This document shows positions 15,617-24,518 of a stretch of 64,000 nt of DNA, one piece after another. Position numbers and translations under genes: made by a program. Location: positions 113,482-177,481 of the forward strand of contig NZ_JSYM01000006.1 in assembly GCF_000812945.1 (NCBI RefSeq). The letters are read 5' to 3'. Every line of letters begins with the position of its first letter. Within the stretch, counting starts at the first letter, position 1. The notes under the pieces are model-generated. The model was given only the letters and a program-made list of their open reading frames with translations, was not told the origin of the DNA and searched no databases. Origin of the DNA: Flavobacterium sp. AED (lineage in GTDB: Bacteria; Bacteroidota; Bacteroidia; Flavobacteriales; Flavobacteriaceae).

Positions 15617-18298
15617 ATGGCACAAGCAGAAACTAGAAAAAACCTTGTATTATCGGGATTAGAGCCTTTAATCATTACGCCACAAAGCGTTTTTGTGAAT
15701 ATTGGTGAACGAACCAATGTTACAGGTTCTAGAAAATTCCTTCGATTAATTAAGGAAGAAAAATACGAAGAAGCACTCAGTATTGCTAAAGAACAAGTAG
15801 AAGGTGGCGCACAAATCATCGATATTAATATGGATGAAGGAATGCTTGATGGCGAATATGCCATGACAAAATTCCTGAATTTGATTGCTGCCGAACCTGA
15901 TATTTCCAGAGTGCCAATAATGATTGATAGCTCGAAATGGGATATCATCGAAGCGGGTCTGAAAGTAGTACAAGGAAAGAGTGTTGTGAATTCCATTTCT
16001 TTGAAAGAAGGGGAAGAGCAATTTATTCATCATGCTAAATTGATTAAGCGTTACGGTGCTGCAGCAATTATAATGGCTTTTGATGAGGTAGGACAAGCAG
16101 ATAATTACGAACGTCGAGTAGAAATTTGCCAACGTTCATATGATATATTAGTGAATAAAGTTGGTTTTCCTCCACAGGATATTATTTTCGATTTGAATAT
16201 ATTTCCCGTAGCTACAGGAATGGAAGAACACCGCCTGAATGCTTTGGATTTCTTTAGAGGAACGAAATGGGTTAGAGAGAATCTTCCACATGCGCACATT
16301 AGTGGTGGTGTGAGTAATGTTTCGTTTTCGTTTAGAGGAAATGACACGGTGCGGGAAGCGATGCACTCCGTTTTCTTGTACCATGCTATTCAAAACGGAA
16401 TGACGATGGGAATTGTAAACCCAGAGATGCTTTCTATTTACGACGAAATTCCAAAGGATTTATTAGAACACGTTGAGGATGTAATCCTAAACCGTCGTGA
16501 TGATGCAACCGAAAGATTATTGGATTTTGCAGAGAATGTAAAAGGAGATGTAAAGAGTAATGAAAAAGCAGTTCAAGAATGGCGTTCGGGAACCGTTCAA
16601 GAACGAATTACACACTCACTTGTAAAAGGAGTCGATGCCTTTATAGAACTAGATGTTGAAGAAGCTCGATTGGCTGCTACAAAACCTATTGAAGTTATCG
16701 AAATTAACTTGATGACAGGAATGAATGTTGTAGGTGATTTGTTTGGTTCTGGTAAAATGTTTTTGCCACAAGTAGTAAAATCAGCGCGGGTGATGAAAAA
16801 AGCCGTGGCCTATTTGTTACCTTATATCGAAGCAAGCAAACAAGCGGGTGACAAGCAAGGAAATGGAAAAATCCTGATGGCAACCGTAAAAGGCGATGTG
16901 CATGATATTGGTAAAAATATTGTTAGCGTGGTGCTGGCGTGTAATAATTATGAAATAGTAGATTTGGGCGTAATGGTGCCACCTGAAAAAATTATTGCAG
17001 CTGCCATTGAGCACAACGTGGATATTATTGGATTAAGCGGATTAATCACGCCGTCACTGGACGAAATGGTATATCTCGCCAAAGAATTAGATAAACGAGG
17101 AATGAAAATTCCGGTAATGATTGGTGGAGCAACAACTTCTAGAGCACATACTGCCGTGAAAATTGCGCCTCAATATAGAGAAACGGTAATTCATGTAAAC
17201 GATGCTTCGAGAGCCGTGACAGTGGCCGGAAGTTTATTAAACAAGGATAGAAAGATATACGCAAGCGATATTAGAGCGGAATATGATGCGTTTAGAGAAA
17301 CATTTTTGAATCGTTCGCGTGATAAAAATTTCCTGACCATTGAGCAAGCACGTAAAAATAAATTGCAGTTGGATTGGGCCAATTTTACTCCTGTAAAACC
17401 AAATGTAATTGGAGAACAAACTATCGAAGTCGATTTGGATGTTTTGGTTCCTTATATTGACTGGACTCCATTTTTTAGAACATGGGAATTGTTCGGAAAA
17501 TACCCTGCGATTTTAACGGATGAGGTAGTAGGAGAGCAAGCAACGTCTGTTTTTGCAGATGCACAAGAAATGTTGGAAGTTATTTTGAGAGAAAAGAAAC
17601 TAACCGCTAAAGGAATTTACGGAATTTTCCCTGCGAATCAAATCAACGATGATGATATTGAATTGACTGATGAAAACGGAAAACCATTGCAGACATTCTT
17701 AACTTTACGTCAGCAATCACAAAAAACGAAAGGAGCTCCCAATATTGCATTGGCCGATTTTATTGCTCCAAAAGAAAGTGGAAAAGTTGATTATATGGGT
17801 GCATTTTGCGTAACCACCGGTTTTGGTGTGGATGAATGGGCAGCTGAATTCGAAAGAGATTTAGACGATTATAATTCAATTATGGTAAAAGCATTGGCGG
17901 ATCGTTTTGCGGAAGCTTTCGCCGAATATTTGCACGAAAAAATTCGTAAAGAAATTTGGGGTTATTCGTCAGATGAAGCGTTGAGTACAGAGGCAATGAT
18001 TGCTGAAGATTACAAAGGAATTCGTCCGGCACCAGGATATCCGGCTTGTCCTGACCATTTAGAAAAACCTACCATTTGGAAATTACTAAATGTAGAACAA
18101 GAAATAGGAGTGACTTTAACGGAAAGTATGGCGATGTGGCCGGCTTCTTCGGTATCTGGTTACTATTTTGGAAATCCGGAAAGTAAGTATTTTGGACTTG
18201 GAAAAATAAAAGAAGACCAAGTTATTGATTATGCCAAACGTAGAAGCGTTTCAACAGAAGTAGCCATGAAATGGTTGAACCCAAATATAGCAGATTAA
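15617..18298 (+). CDS. metH: Methionine synthase, folate/cobalamin/activation domains of split MetH
   Basis: An 893-residue protein carrying the remaining MetH modules in order: pterin-binding methyltetrahydrofolate domain (about 20-300; NIGERTNVTGSRKFLRLI, IIDINMDEGMLDG), helical cap (about 330-420), B12-binding Rossmann domain with the cobalt-ligand motif KGDVHDIGKNIV (about residue 425) and GLSGLITPSLDEM, and the C-terminal SAM-dependent reactivation domain (about 570-893; GYPACPDHLEKPTIWKLL). It transfers the methyl group of methyltetrahydrofolate through cobalamin to homocysteine bound by the other subunit. Reactivation needs a flavodoxin-type reductant, not seen here. Confidence 0.95.
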   Translation: MAQAETRKNLVLSGLEPLIITPQSVFVNIGERTNVTGSRKFLRLIKEEKYEEALSIAKEQVEGGAQIIDINMDEGMLDGEYAMTKFLNLIAAEPDISRVPIMIDSSKWDIIEAGLKVVQGKSVVNSISLKEGEEQFIHHAKLIKRYGAAAIIMAFDEVGQADNYERRVEICQRSYDILVNKVGFPPQDIIFDLNIFPVATGMEEHRLNALDFFRGTKWVRENLPHAHISGGVSNVSFSFRGNDTVREAMHSVFLYHAIQNGMTMGIVNPEMLSIYDEIPKDLLEHVEDVILNRRDDATERLLDFAENVKGDVKSNEKAVQEWRSGTVQERITHSLVKGVDAFIELDVEEARLAATKPIEVIEINLMTGMNVVGDLFGSGKMFLPQVVKSARVMKKAVAYLLPYIEASKQAGDKQGNGKILMATVKGDVHDIGKNIVSVVLACNNYEIVDLGVMVPPEKIIAAAIEHNVDIIGLSGLITPSLDEMVYLAKELDKRGMKIPVMIGGATTSRAHTAVKIAPQYRETVIHVNDASRAVTVAGSLLNKDRKIYASDIRAEYDAFRETFLNRSRDKNFLTIEQARKNKLQLDWANFTPVKPNVIGEQTIEVDLDVLVPYIDWTPFFRTWELFGKYPAILTDEVVGEQATSVFADAQEMLEVILREKKLTAKGIYGIFPANQINDDDIELTDENGKPLQTFLTLRQQSQKTKGAPNIALADFIAPKESGKVDYMGAFCVTTGFGVDEWAAEFERDLDDYNSIMVKALADRFAEAFAEYLHEKIRKEIWGYSSDEALSTEAMIAEDYKGIRPAPGYPACPDHLEKPTIWKLLNVEQEIGVTLTESMAMWPASSVSGYYFGNPESKYFGLGKIKEDQVIDYAKRRSVSTEVAMKWLNPNIAD

Positions 18299-18361
18299 AA
18301 AATAGTTTAAAGTTAAAGTTGTTCGAGAGAACCTTAAACCTTAAACTTCAAACTAAAGAAA

Positions 18362-19318
18362 ATGAAAGTAACACAACATATAGAAGACGCAAAAGGTAGC
18401 ACCTTATTCTCGTTTGAAATTATTCCGCCTCAAAAAGGCAAAAGCATTCAGGAATTATACGATAATATTGATCCGTTGATGGAGTTCAAACCGCCTTTTA
18501 TAGACGTAACTACATCTCGCGAAGAATATATTTACGTTAATAAAGGTAATGGTTTATTAGAAAAAAAACTAACTAGAATGCGTCCTGGAACTCTTGGAAT
18601 TTGTGCGTCTATCAAGCACAAGTATAACGTAGATACAGTTCCTCACGTGCTTTGCGGTGGGTTTACCAAAGAAGAAACCGAGTATTTATTGGTAGATTGT
18701 CACTATCTGGGAATTGATAATGTGATGGCGCTTCGTGGTGATGCAATGAAAGATGAACAATCTTTTGTGCCGAAAGAAGGAGGTAATGATTTTGCGGTTG
18801 ATTTAGTTAAACAAATTAACCAATTGAATTGCGGAAAGTACTTGCATGATGTGATGGATATTGACAATAAAGCCAATTTTTGTATTGGAGTTGCAGGTTA
18901 TCCAGAAAAACATTTGGAATCACCTTCATTAATTTCGGATTTAAAAAGACTGAAAGAAAAGGTAGAAGCAGGTGCTGATTATGTAGTAACCCAAATGTTT
19001 TTTGACAATGCAAAATATTTTGAGTTTGTTGCCAAAGCTAGAGAAATGGGAATTACAGTTCCTATTATTCCGGGTATCAAACCTATTGCTGTGCAAAGAC
19101 ATTTACAAGTATTGCCACAAATTTTCAGAATAGATTTGCCTGAAGATTTGATTCATGCAGTTGGTCAATGCAAAAATAATGCTGACATCAGACAAGTAGG
19201 AATCGAATGGGCTATTCAACAATCTTTAGAATTGAAAGCTGCCGGGGTTCCCGTGTTGCACTATTATTCTATGGGAAAATCAGAAAATATTCGACAAATA
19301 GCGAGTCAAGTTTTTTAA
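18362..19318 (+). CDS. metF: 5,10-methylenetetrahydrofolate reductase
   Basis: A 318-residue MTHFR TIM barrel. Family segments include FSFEIIPPQKGKSIQELYDN with the catalytic Glu, NVMALRGD (about 120-127), CIGVAGYPEKHLESPSL and DYVVTQMFFDNAKYFEF. It reduces methylene-THF to methyl-THF, the methyl donor for the two metH products encoded immediately upstream (63-base gap). Length is normal for bacterial MetF. Confidence 0.95.
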   Translation: MKVTQHIEDAKGSTLFSFEIIPPQKGKSIQELYDNIDPLMEFKPPFIDVTTSREEYIYVNKGNGLLEKKLTRMRPGTLGICASIKHKYNVDTVPHVLCGGFTKEETEYLLVDCHYLGIDNVMALRGDAMKDEQSFVPKEGGNDFAVDLVKQINQLNCGKYLHDVMDIDNKANFCIGVAGYPEKHLESPSLISDLKRLKEKVEAGADYVVTQMFFDNAKYFEFVAKAREMGITVPIIPGIKPIAVQRHLQVLPQIFRIDLPEDLIHAVGQCKNNADIRQVGIEWAIQQSLELKAAGVPVLHYYSMGKSENIRQIASQVF

Positions 19319-19331
19319 TTGATACAATTTA

Positions 19332-19359
19332 AAAGGGCTGATTCTTCAGCCCTTTTTTT
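19332..19359 (+). terminator. Rho-independent terminator after metF
   Basis: Stem AAAGGGCTGA / TCAGCCCTTT with a four-base loop and a following T run; ends the riboswitch-controlled metH-metF unit. Confidence 0.88.
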
Positions 19360-19379
19360 ATATATAAAATCGAAACCAA

Positions 19380-20792
19380 ATGAATCCAATCCTCCAACAA
19401 GATTTAAACGATATTGAAAAGATCCTTGAAATAGTAAAACAACAAGGAATTGATTTTCTAGATTCAATGGATAACGTTCCTACTTCTACTAAGAATTCTA
19501 TAACTACGGATAGAAATCTAAACGATTCTGGTTTGGGAGCACTGTCAGCTTTGGAAGAATTTAACCAACGTTTAGCACCTTTGATGGTTTCGCAAGCTGG
19601 GCCAAGATATTGGGGCTTTGTAACTGGCGGAGCAACACCAGCATCTATTATTGGTGATTGGTTGACTACTATTTACGATCCAAATGCGCAAGCAACAAAA
19701 GCACAAGGTGGTGTTTCGGCTTTAATAGAAATTGAAACAATTAATTTGTTGTTGCAATTGTTAGAGTTACCAAAATCATTTTTAGGCGGATTTGTGACTG
19801 GAGCTACGATGTCTAATTTTACTTGTTTGGCGGTGGCGAGACAATGGTTCGGAAATCAATTAGGAAAAGATTTTGCAAAAAACGGAATTTCAGAACCTAT
19901 AAACATTCTTACGGCTACGCCACATTCTTCGTCGGTAAAATGTTTGGCAATGTTAGGGATTGGAAGCCAGAATTTCACGAAAATAAAAACTATTGAAGGA
20001 AACCGTGAAGCGATAGATATTACCGATTTAGAAAAAAATATTGAAAGTCTAAATGGGAAACCATTCATTTTAATATCTAGTGCAGGAACGGTCAACACGG
20101 CTGATTTTGATGATTTCAATGCTATTACCAAACTGAAAGAAAAATACAATTTCTGGTGGCATGTTGATGCTGCTTTTGGAGGTTTTACCGCTTGTTCTCC
20201 AAAATATAAACACCTTGTAAACGGTTGGGAAAACGCCGACAGTATTACTATAGATTGTCATAAATGGTTAAATGTGCCTTATGAAAGCGCTTTTTATTTG
20301 GTAAAAGAAGAACATCAAAACTTGCAAATTGAAACCTTTCAAAATTCTAATGCACCATATTTAGGAAATCCGTTAGATAATTTTAGTTACCTTAATTTTT
20401 TACCTGAAAACTCAAGACGCTTAAAAGCTTTGCCGGTTTGGTTTTCATTATTGGCCTATGGCAAAAAAGGTTTTCAGGGTATTATTGAAAATAGCGTTAC
20501 GATGGCATTGCAGTTTGACGATTTCATTACTCAAAACGAGAACTTCGAATTATTGGCCCCAACTCGCTTGAACAACGTATGCTTTACTTTGGCGGGAGAC
20601 CACAATCAAGAAAAAGTCAATTTGTTTTTGTCGCATCTTAATGACAGAGGGAAAGTGTTTATGACGCCAACGGTTTACGAAAACCGAAAAGGAATTCGGG
20701 CTTCGTTTGTCAATTGGAGAACTAGTGAGAAGGATATACAAATTGCTGTGGAGGAAATGAAAACAAGTGTTTTGGAGCTAGGGATTGAGTAG
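19380..20792 (+). CDS. PLP-dependent group II decarboxylase-family protein
   Basis: A 470-residue fold-type I PLP enzyme of the glutamate/aromatic-L-amino-acid decarboxylase group. The PLP lysine is in ITIDCHKWLNVPYES (about residue 297), with the cofactor His in TATPHSSSVKCLAMLG and the Asp in WWHVDAAFGGF. The substrate is not determined by visible motifs; candidates include aromatic amino acids, glutamate or aspartate, and some family members are annotated as aminotransferases. It has its own unit after the metF terminator and no functional neighbours. Confidence 0.8.
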   Translation: MNPILQQDLNDIEKILEIVKQQGIDFLDSMDNVPTSTKNSITTDRNLNDSGLGALSALEEFNQRLAPLMVSQAGPRYWGFVTGGATPASIIGDWLTTIYDPNAQATKAQGGVSALIEIETINLLLQLLELPKSFLGGFVTGATMSNFTCLAVARQWFGNQLGKDFAKNGISEPINILTATPHSSSVKCLAMLGIGSQNFTKIKTIEGNREAIDITDLEKNIESLNGKPFILISSAGTVNTADFDDFNAITKLKEKYNFWWHVDAAFGGFTACSPKYKHLVNGWENADSITIDCHKWLNVPYESAFYLVKEEHQNLQIETFQNSNAPYLGNPLDNFSYLNFLPENSRRLKALPVWFSLLAYGKKGFQGIIENSVTMALQFDDFITQNENFELLAPTRLNNVCFTLAGDHNQEKVNLFLSHLNDRGKVFMTPTVYENRKGIRASFVNWRTSEKDIQIAVEEMKTSVLELGIE

Positions 20793-20825
20793 ATTTTAAA
20801 TGTTCGTGTCAATTTTAGCACTAAC

Positions 20826-20880
20826 ATGTTATTCTGACGAAGGAGAAATCCCACGTGCTGAGATTCCTCCTTCGTTGATT
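20826..20880. repeat. Imperfect palindromic intergenic repeat
   Basis: CGAAGGAG-AAATCCC (from 20838) and its near complement ending CCTCCTTCG (20874) form a hairpin around CGTG. The 5' part (TTCTGACGAAGGAG) resembles an intergenic palindrome common in Flavobacteriia. It lies between convergent genes and could also help terminate both. Confidence 0.55.
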
Positions 20881-20949
20881 GAAAAGTTAAAGGTTTTGTA
20901 TTAAACGAGTTCTCTTTTTTATCTGAAAACTGAAAACTGTAACCTGATA

Positions 20950-21846
20950 CTACTTCGTAATCTCCCTGAAAACAGCCTCCAAGTTTTTATTCTTCTGATT
21001 CAGTTGTAACGTTTTCAAACCATTTGCAGTAGCAAAATCAAAAACGGCTGGGCGCATGTCTTTGTCGGTTGTAAAGGTTAGTTCCCAGATCATGTCGTGT
21101 GTGTTTTTATAGGAAGTAAGATTTTCGATTTTAGCAATGGCTTGTTCTTCTATTTTATAATCAAATTCCACTTCGATAACTTGTTCCTTATCTTCAGAAA
21201 TTAAGTTATCCAGTTTTTTATCGGCAACGATTTTACCGTTGTTGATGATGATCACGCGATCGCAAATCGCTTCGACTTCCTGCATGATGTGCGTAGAAAG
21301 AAAAACGGTTTTGTCTTTCCCTACATTTTTAATGACGTTACGAATTTCGATTAATTGGTTTGGGTCTAATCCTGTGGTGGGTTCATCAAGAATCAAAACA
21401 TCGGGATTGTGCAATAAAGCATTGGCCAGTCCTACACGTTGGCGGTATCCTTTAGATAATTGACCTATTTTTTTATGACTTTCGGAACTTAAACCAGTCA
21501 GTTGAATTACTTCTTCGATTCGGGATTTAGCTACTTTATAGACATCGGCATTAAAAGCTAAATATTCTCTCACATACAAATCCAAATACAATGGATTGTG
21601 TTCGGGTAAATAACCAATAGAAAGTTGAACTGCTTTTTGTTGGCTGTTTACATCATGCCCATTTACTAATGCTGAACCTTCATCAGCATTGATATAGGTT
21701 GTCAATATTTTCATCAAAGTTGATTTTCCGGCTCCATTTGGACCTAAAAAACCAACAATTTCTCCTTTATTTACAGAAAATGAAATGTTATCCAGTGCTT
21801 TTTGGGCACCATAACTTTTGGATATGTTATTTACTTCTATTGACAT
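20950..21846 (-). CDS. gldA: Gliding-motility ABC transporter ATP-binding protein GldA
   Basis: A 298-residue ABC ATPase. Walker A GPNGAGKST is at residues 35-43, the signature LSKGYRQRVGLANALL and Walker B VLILDEPTTGLDP follow at about 135-167, and the H-loop is FLSTHIMQEVEAICD. Overall sequence strongly resembles Flavobacterium GldA, required for gliding together with the permease GldF and GldG in F. johnsoniae. The partner genes gldF/gldG are not adjacent: the gene stands alone on the minus strand. Because motility-type and general drug-export ATPases share motifs, the symbol rests on recognition of the whole sequence. Confidence 0.85.
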   Translation of the reverse strand: MSIEVNNISKSYGAQKALDNISFSVNKGEIVGFLGPNGAGKSTLMKILTTYINADEGSALVNGHDVNSQQKAVQLSIGYLPEHNPLYLDLYVREYLAFNADVYKVAKSRIEEVIQLTGLSSESHKKIGQLSKGYRQRVGLANALLHNPDVLILDEPTTGLDPNQLIEIRNVIKNVGKDKTVFLSTHIMQEVEAICDRVIIINNGKIVADKKLDNLISEDKEQVIEVEFDYKIEEQAIAKIENLTSYKNTHDMIWELTFTTDKDMRPAVFDFATANGLKTLQLNQKNKNLEAVFREITK

Positions 21847-21862
21847 GGAATTTTATTTGTTG

Positions 21863-21870
21863 CAAAAGTA
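21863..21870 (-). promoter_or_regulatory. gldA -7 promoter element
   Basis: TACTTTTG on the minus strand, 16 bases before the gldA start codon; no good TTG -33 at the usual spacing. Confidence 0.5.
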
Positions 21871-21987
21871 AACAGAATAATCATTGATTTATTGTTTTTT
21901 GTAGTCCAATAAGTAAAAAGACCTTTGTCAAAGTTTACTAAGCAAGATGATATTCTCTTTTAGATTTATATATTTACCATAAACTAT

Positions 21988-23247
21988 ATGGATATGAATT
22001 TAAAAAATACACAATCGGGCAGTTTCTTAAAAAACTACAAAAGTATTTTATTGCTACTTGGAGGAATTCTGGTAGGAAGTATATTGGGTTTGGTTTTTGG
22101 AAAAGGAGTAGAAGTGATTAAACCTTTGGGAGATATATTTCTGAATTTATTGTTTACTGCAATTATTCCGCTGATATTTTTTACCATTTCATCCTCGATA
22201 GCCAGTTTAGAAAAGTCTGAGAAACTGGGGAGGTTATTTGTGATTGTAATTGGTGTGTTTTTAAGTACTGTGTTGATTTCAGCTATTTTGATGATTATTG
22301 GCGTATTGTTATTCCCTATTCAGCAAGATATCATCATTTCAAAAATTCCGTTAGAATCGATTCAAGCTAGTTCAGCAGGTTCACAAATTACACAATTGCT
22401 TACCGCTAATGATTTCTTCGAATTGTTATCTCGTAAGAATATGTTAGCACTTATCATATTCTCGTTTTTAATAGGATTTGCCAGTTTGCATTCGGGTGAA
22501 AAAGGAAAAGATTTCAGTCGGTTCTTGAATTCAGGAAACGAAGTGATGAAACAATTGCTGCATATGATTATGAAAACGGCTCCAATAGGTTTGGGTGCTT
22601 ATTTTGCGTATCAGGTTGGGATTTTTGGCCCACAATTATTTGGTGCGTATGCAAAACCTTTGGGTCTTTATTATGCGGTTTGTGCTTTTTACTTTGTCGT
22701 GTTTTTTAGTTTGTATGCTTTTATTGCTGGAGGAAGAAAAGGACTGAATGTATTTTGGAAAAATAATATCACTCCATCATTAACTGCATTGGGGACCTGT
22801 AGCAGTATTGCCACAATTCCTGCAAATCTGGAAGGGGCAGAACACATGAATATTCCGAGTCATATCAGAAATGTAGTTATTCCCTTGGGAGCACCTTTGC
22901 ATAAAGACGGTTCAAGTATGTCGTCAGTGATAAAGATTGCAGTTATTTTTGCCATGTTTGGTAAAGATTTTACGGATCCGCATACATTACTTTTAGCATT
23001 AGGAATTACTGTAATAGTTTCGGTTGTCGAAGGAGGAATTCCGAATGGTGGTTATATAGGGGAAATTTTGGCGATAACCGTTTATGGATTTCCAATGGAG
23101 CAAGCTTTGCCGGCGGCGATGATAGTAGGGACTTTAGTAGATCCTATGGCAACCTTATTAAATGCTAATGGCGACTTAGTTTCGGCGATGTTAGTGACCC
23201 GAATTGCGGAAGGAAAAAAATGGCTTTCGGTGAAAATAGCTGCTTAA
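21988..23247 (+). CDS. Dicarboxylate/amino acid:cation symporter (DAACS family)
   Basis: A 419-residue membrane protein with about eight transmembrane segments plus re-entrant hairpins. The serine-rich loop FFTISSSIASLEKSEK, the second hairpin GTCSSIATIPANLEGAE and the motif PLGAPLHKDGSSM plus NANGDLVSAM are GltP/DctA-family landmarks. It should take up glutamate, aspartate or C4-dicarboxylates with Na+ or H+ across the inner membrane. The canonical NMDGT motif is replaced by a variant (HKDGSS), so the substrate is uncertain. Divergent from gldA. Confidence 0.88.
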   Translation: MDMNLKNTQSGSFLKNYKSILLLLGGILVGSILGLVFGKGVEVIKPLGDIFLNLLFTAIIPLIFFTISSSIASLEKSEKLGRLFVIVIGVFLSTVLISAILMIIGVLLFPIQQDIIISKIPLESIQASSAGSQITQLLTANDFFELLSRKNMLALIIFSFLIGFASLHSGEKGKDFSRFLNSGNEVMKQLLHMIMKTAPIGLGAYFAYQVGIFGPQLFGAYAKPLGLYYAVCAFYFVVFFSLYAFIAGGRKGLNVFWKNNITPSLTALGTCSSIATIPANLEGAEHMNIPSHIRNVVIPLGAPLHKDGSSMSSVIKIAVIFAMFGKDFTDPHTLLLALGITVIVSVVEGGIPNGGYIGEILAITVYGFPMEQALPAAMIVGTLVDPMATLLNANGDLVSAMLVTRIAEGKKWLSVKIAA

Positions 23248-23394
23248 ATGTTATTTTGAATCAAAATTAAAGAAAAAGTCATTTTGAAATCTGTAATAAA
23301 CAGTAATTTAAAAATCATTTGTTTAAGTATTTGGTAATAAAAAGGTTGTTTCACAAAGAATTCTTTTTTTGTTACATAAAATAATATTTTTTTT

Positions 23395-23424
23395 TTGGTC
23401 GGTTTGAAATAAGTCCTACATTTG
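23395..23424 (+). promoter_or_regulatory. Promoter of the aromatic amino-acid operon leader
   Basis: TTG at 23395-23397, 19-base spacer, TACATTTG at 23417-23424. Both elements and the spacing fit the Bacteroidota housekeeping promoter. Transcription would start about 23430, giving a ~260-base leader before pheA. Confidence 0.75.
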
Positions 23425-23456
23425 CAGAGTAATTATTGAAAATAACACAACATACA

Positions 23457-23513
23457 ATGTCTAATAACCGTTTTTATTTTAGCAACACTTATTATTTCTT
23501 CTTTAGGAAGTAA
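23457..23513 (+). CDS. Phe/Tyr-rich leader peptide of the pheA operon attenuator
   Basis: An 18-codon ORF encoding MSNNRFYFSNTYYFFFRK then TAA. Eight of 18 residues are Phe or Tyr, including a TAT TAT TTC TTC TTT run at 23490-23504. It begins about 27 bases after the predicted transcript start and ends two bases before a segment that can form an antiterminator. Position, composition and downstream hairpins are those of an amino-acid attenuator leader peptide; the genes it precedes make Phe and Tyr. Translation itself cannot be shown from sequence. Confidence 0.82.
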   Translation: MSNNRFYFSNTYYFFFRK

Positions 23514-23514
23514 G

Positions 23515-23570
23515 GGATTGTGCTATGGTTATTTGAAAAACAACAAACAAATAAAACTAATATACAATCC
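23515..23570 (+). promoter_or_regulatory. Antiterminator pairing of the pheA attenuator
   Basis: GGATTGT (23515-23521), directly after the leader peptide stop, is complementary to ACAATCC (23564-23570). The latter overlaps the 5' arm of the terminator (AATCCTGAT), so the two hairpins exclude each other. A ribosome at the stop codon would cover 23515-23521 and allow termination; one stalled at the Phe/Tyr run would leave it free. Confidence 0.7.
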
Positions 23571-23594
23571 TGATGAAAATCAGGATTTTTTTTT
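23566..23594 (+). terminator. Attenuator terminator upstream of pheA
   Basis: Stem AATCCTGAT / ATCAGGATT (23566-23574 and 23579-23587), loop GAAA, followed by a run of T to 23594. It ends about 97 bases before pheA, inside the leader, which is where an attenuator, not a gene-end terminator, would be. The upstream gene ends more than 300 bases away and a promoter intervenes. Confidence 0.88.
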
Positions 23595-23690
23595 GAATAA
23601 AAATGAAATTAGCATAACAAAAAATCGGTAGAGCACGAATCAAAAATTATCAAAATTTCATTTTCAAATAAAAACAAATAGTAATTTCGA

Positions 23691-24518
23691 ATGAGAACAA
23701 AGATTGCAATACAAGGTATAAAAGGCTGTTTCCATCATCAGGTAGCACAAGAATATTACTATCAGAATGTTGAGGTAGATGAGTGTTTGTCTTTTGAAGA
23801 ATTGGTGGATAGTTTATTGTCCGGGAAATCAGATCAAGCGGTTATGGCTATAGAAAATTCTATTGCAGGACCAATTATTCCGAATTACGCTTTGATTGAT
23901 AAAAATAATTTGCACATCATAGGAGAACATTATTTGGATATTCATCAAAATTTAATGGCGTTGAGAGGTCAAAAAATTGAAGATATTCAAGAAGTACATT
24001 CTCATCCTATGGCCTTATTACAATGTATGGAGTTTTTGAAAAAATATCCAAACATAAAATTAGTTGAAGATAAAGATACTGCTGAAACGGCCAGAAGAAT
24101 ACACCAAAATCAGTTGAAAGGAATTGCCGCAATTGCGAGCAAAACAGCTTCTGAAATGTATGAATTAGAAATTTTAGCGCCAGAAATTCAAACGATAAAT
24201 AATAACATGACACGATTTGTTATTATTAAAAAGGAGAATTCATTTGTTGAAGAAAACGAAATAAACAGAGCTTCTATCAAATTTGAATTGGATCACAAAC
24301 GCGGAAGTTTAGCGGCGGTTCTGAATGTAATGAGTGATTGTAAATTGAATTTAACTAAAATACAATCGTTACCAAAAATAGAAACTCCTTGGAAATATTC
24401 CTTTTTTGTGGATGTTACTTTCGAAAAATACGAAGATTATGCTAAAGCAAAAGCATTACTGACCATCATGGCAGAATACTTTAAAGTTTTAGGTGAATAT
24501 AAAAATACAAAACCATGA
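23691..24518 (+). CDS. pheA: Prephenate dehydratase
   Basis: A 275-residue monofunctional prephenate dehydratase: catalytic domain to about 185 with AIQGIKGCFHHQVAQEYY at the start, AIENSIAGPI and the essential TRF motif (NMTRFVIIK), then an ACT domain (about 195-275; LDHKRGSLAAVLNVMSD, then KIQSLP where the ESRP-like Phe-binding motif sits). Converts prephenate to phenylpyruvate; the ACT domain implies Phe feedback. First structural gene behind the leader-peptide attenuator. Confidence 0.94.
   Translation: MRTKIAIQGIKGCFHHQVAQEYYYQNVEVDECLSFEELVDSLLSGKSDQAVMAIENSIAGPIIPNYALIDKNNLHIIGEHYLDIHQNLMALRGQKIEDIQEVHSHPMALLQCMEFLKKYPNIKLVEDKDTAETARRIHQNQLKGIAAIASKTASEMYELEILAPEIQTINNNMTRFVIIKKENSFVEENEINRASIKFELDHKRGSLAAVLNVMSDCKLNLTKIQSLPKIETPWKYSFFVDVTFEKYEDYAKAKALLTIMAEYFKVLGEYKNTKP

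Noticed and set aside
15533..15619. metH as a single gene broken by a nonsense mutation or frameshift
   Set aside because: The two parts are in the same frame, but the spacer holds several stops and a hairpin, and the second part has its own start. Split MetH is usual in Flavobacteriia.
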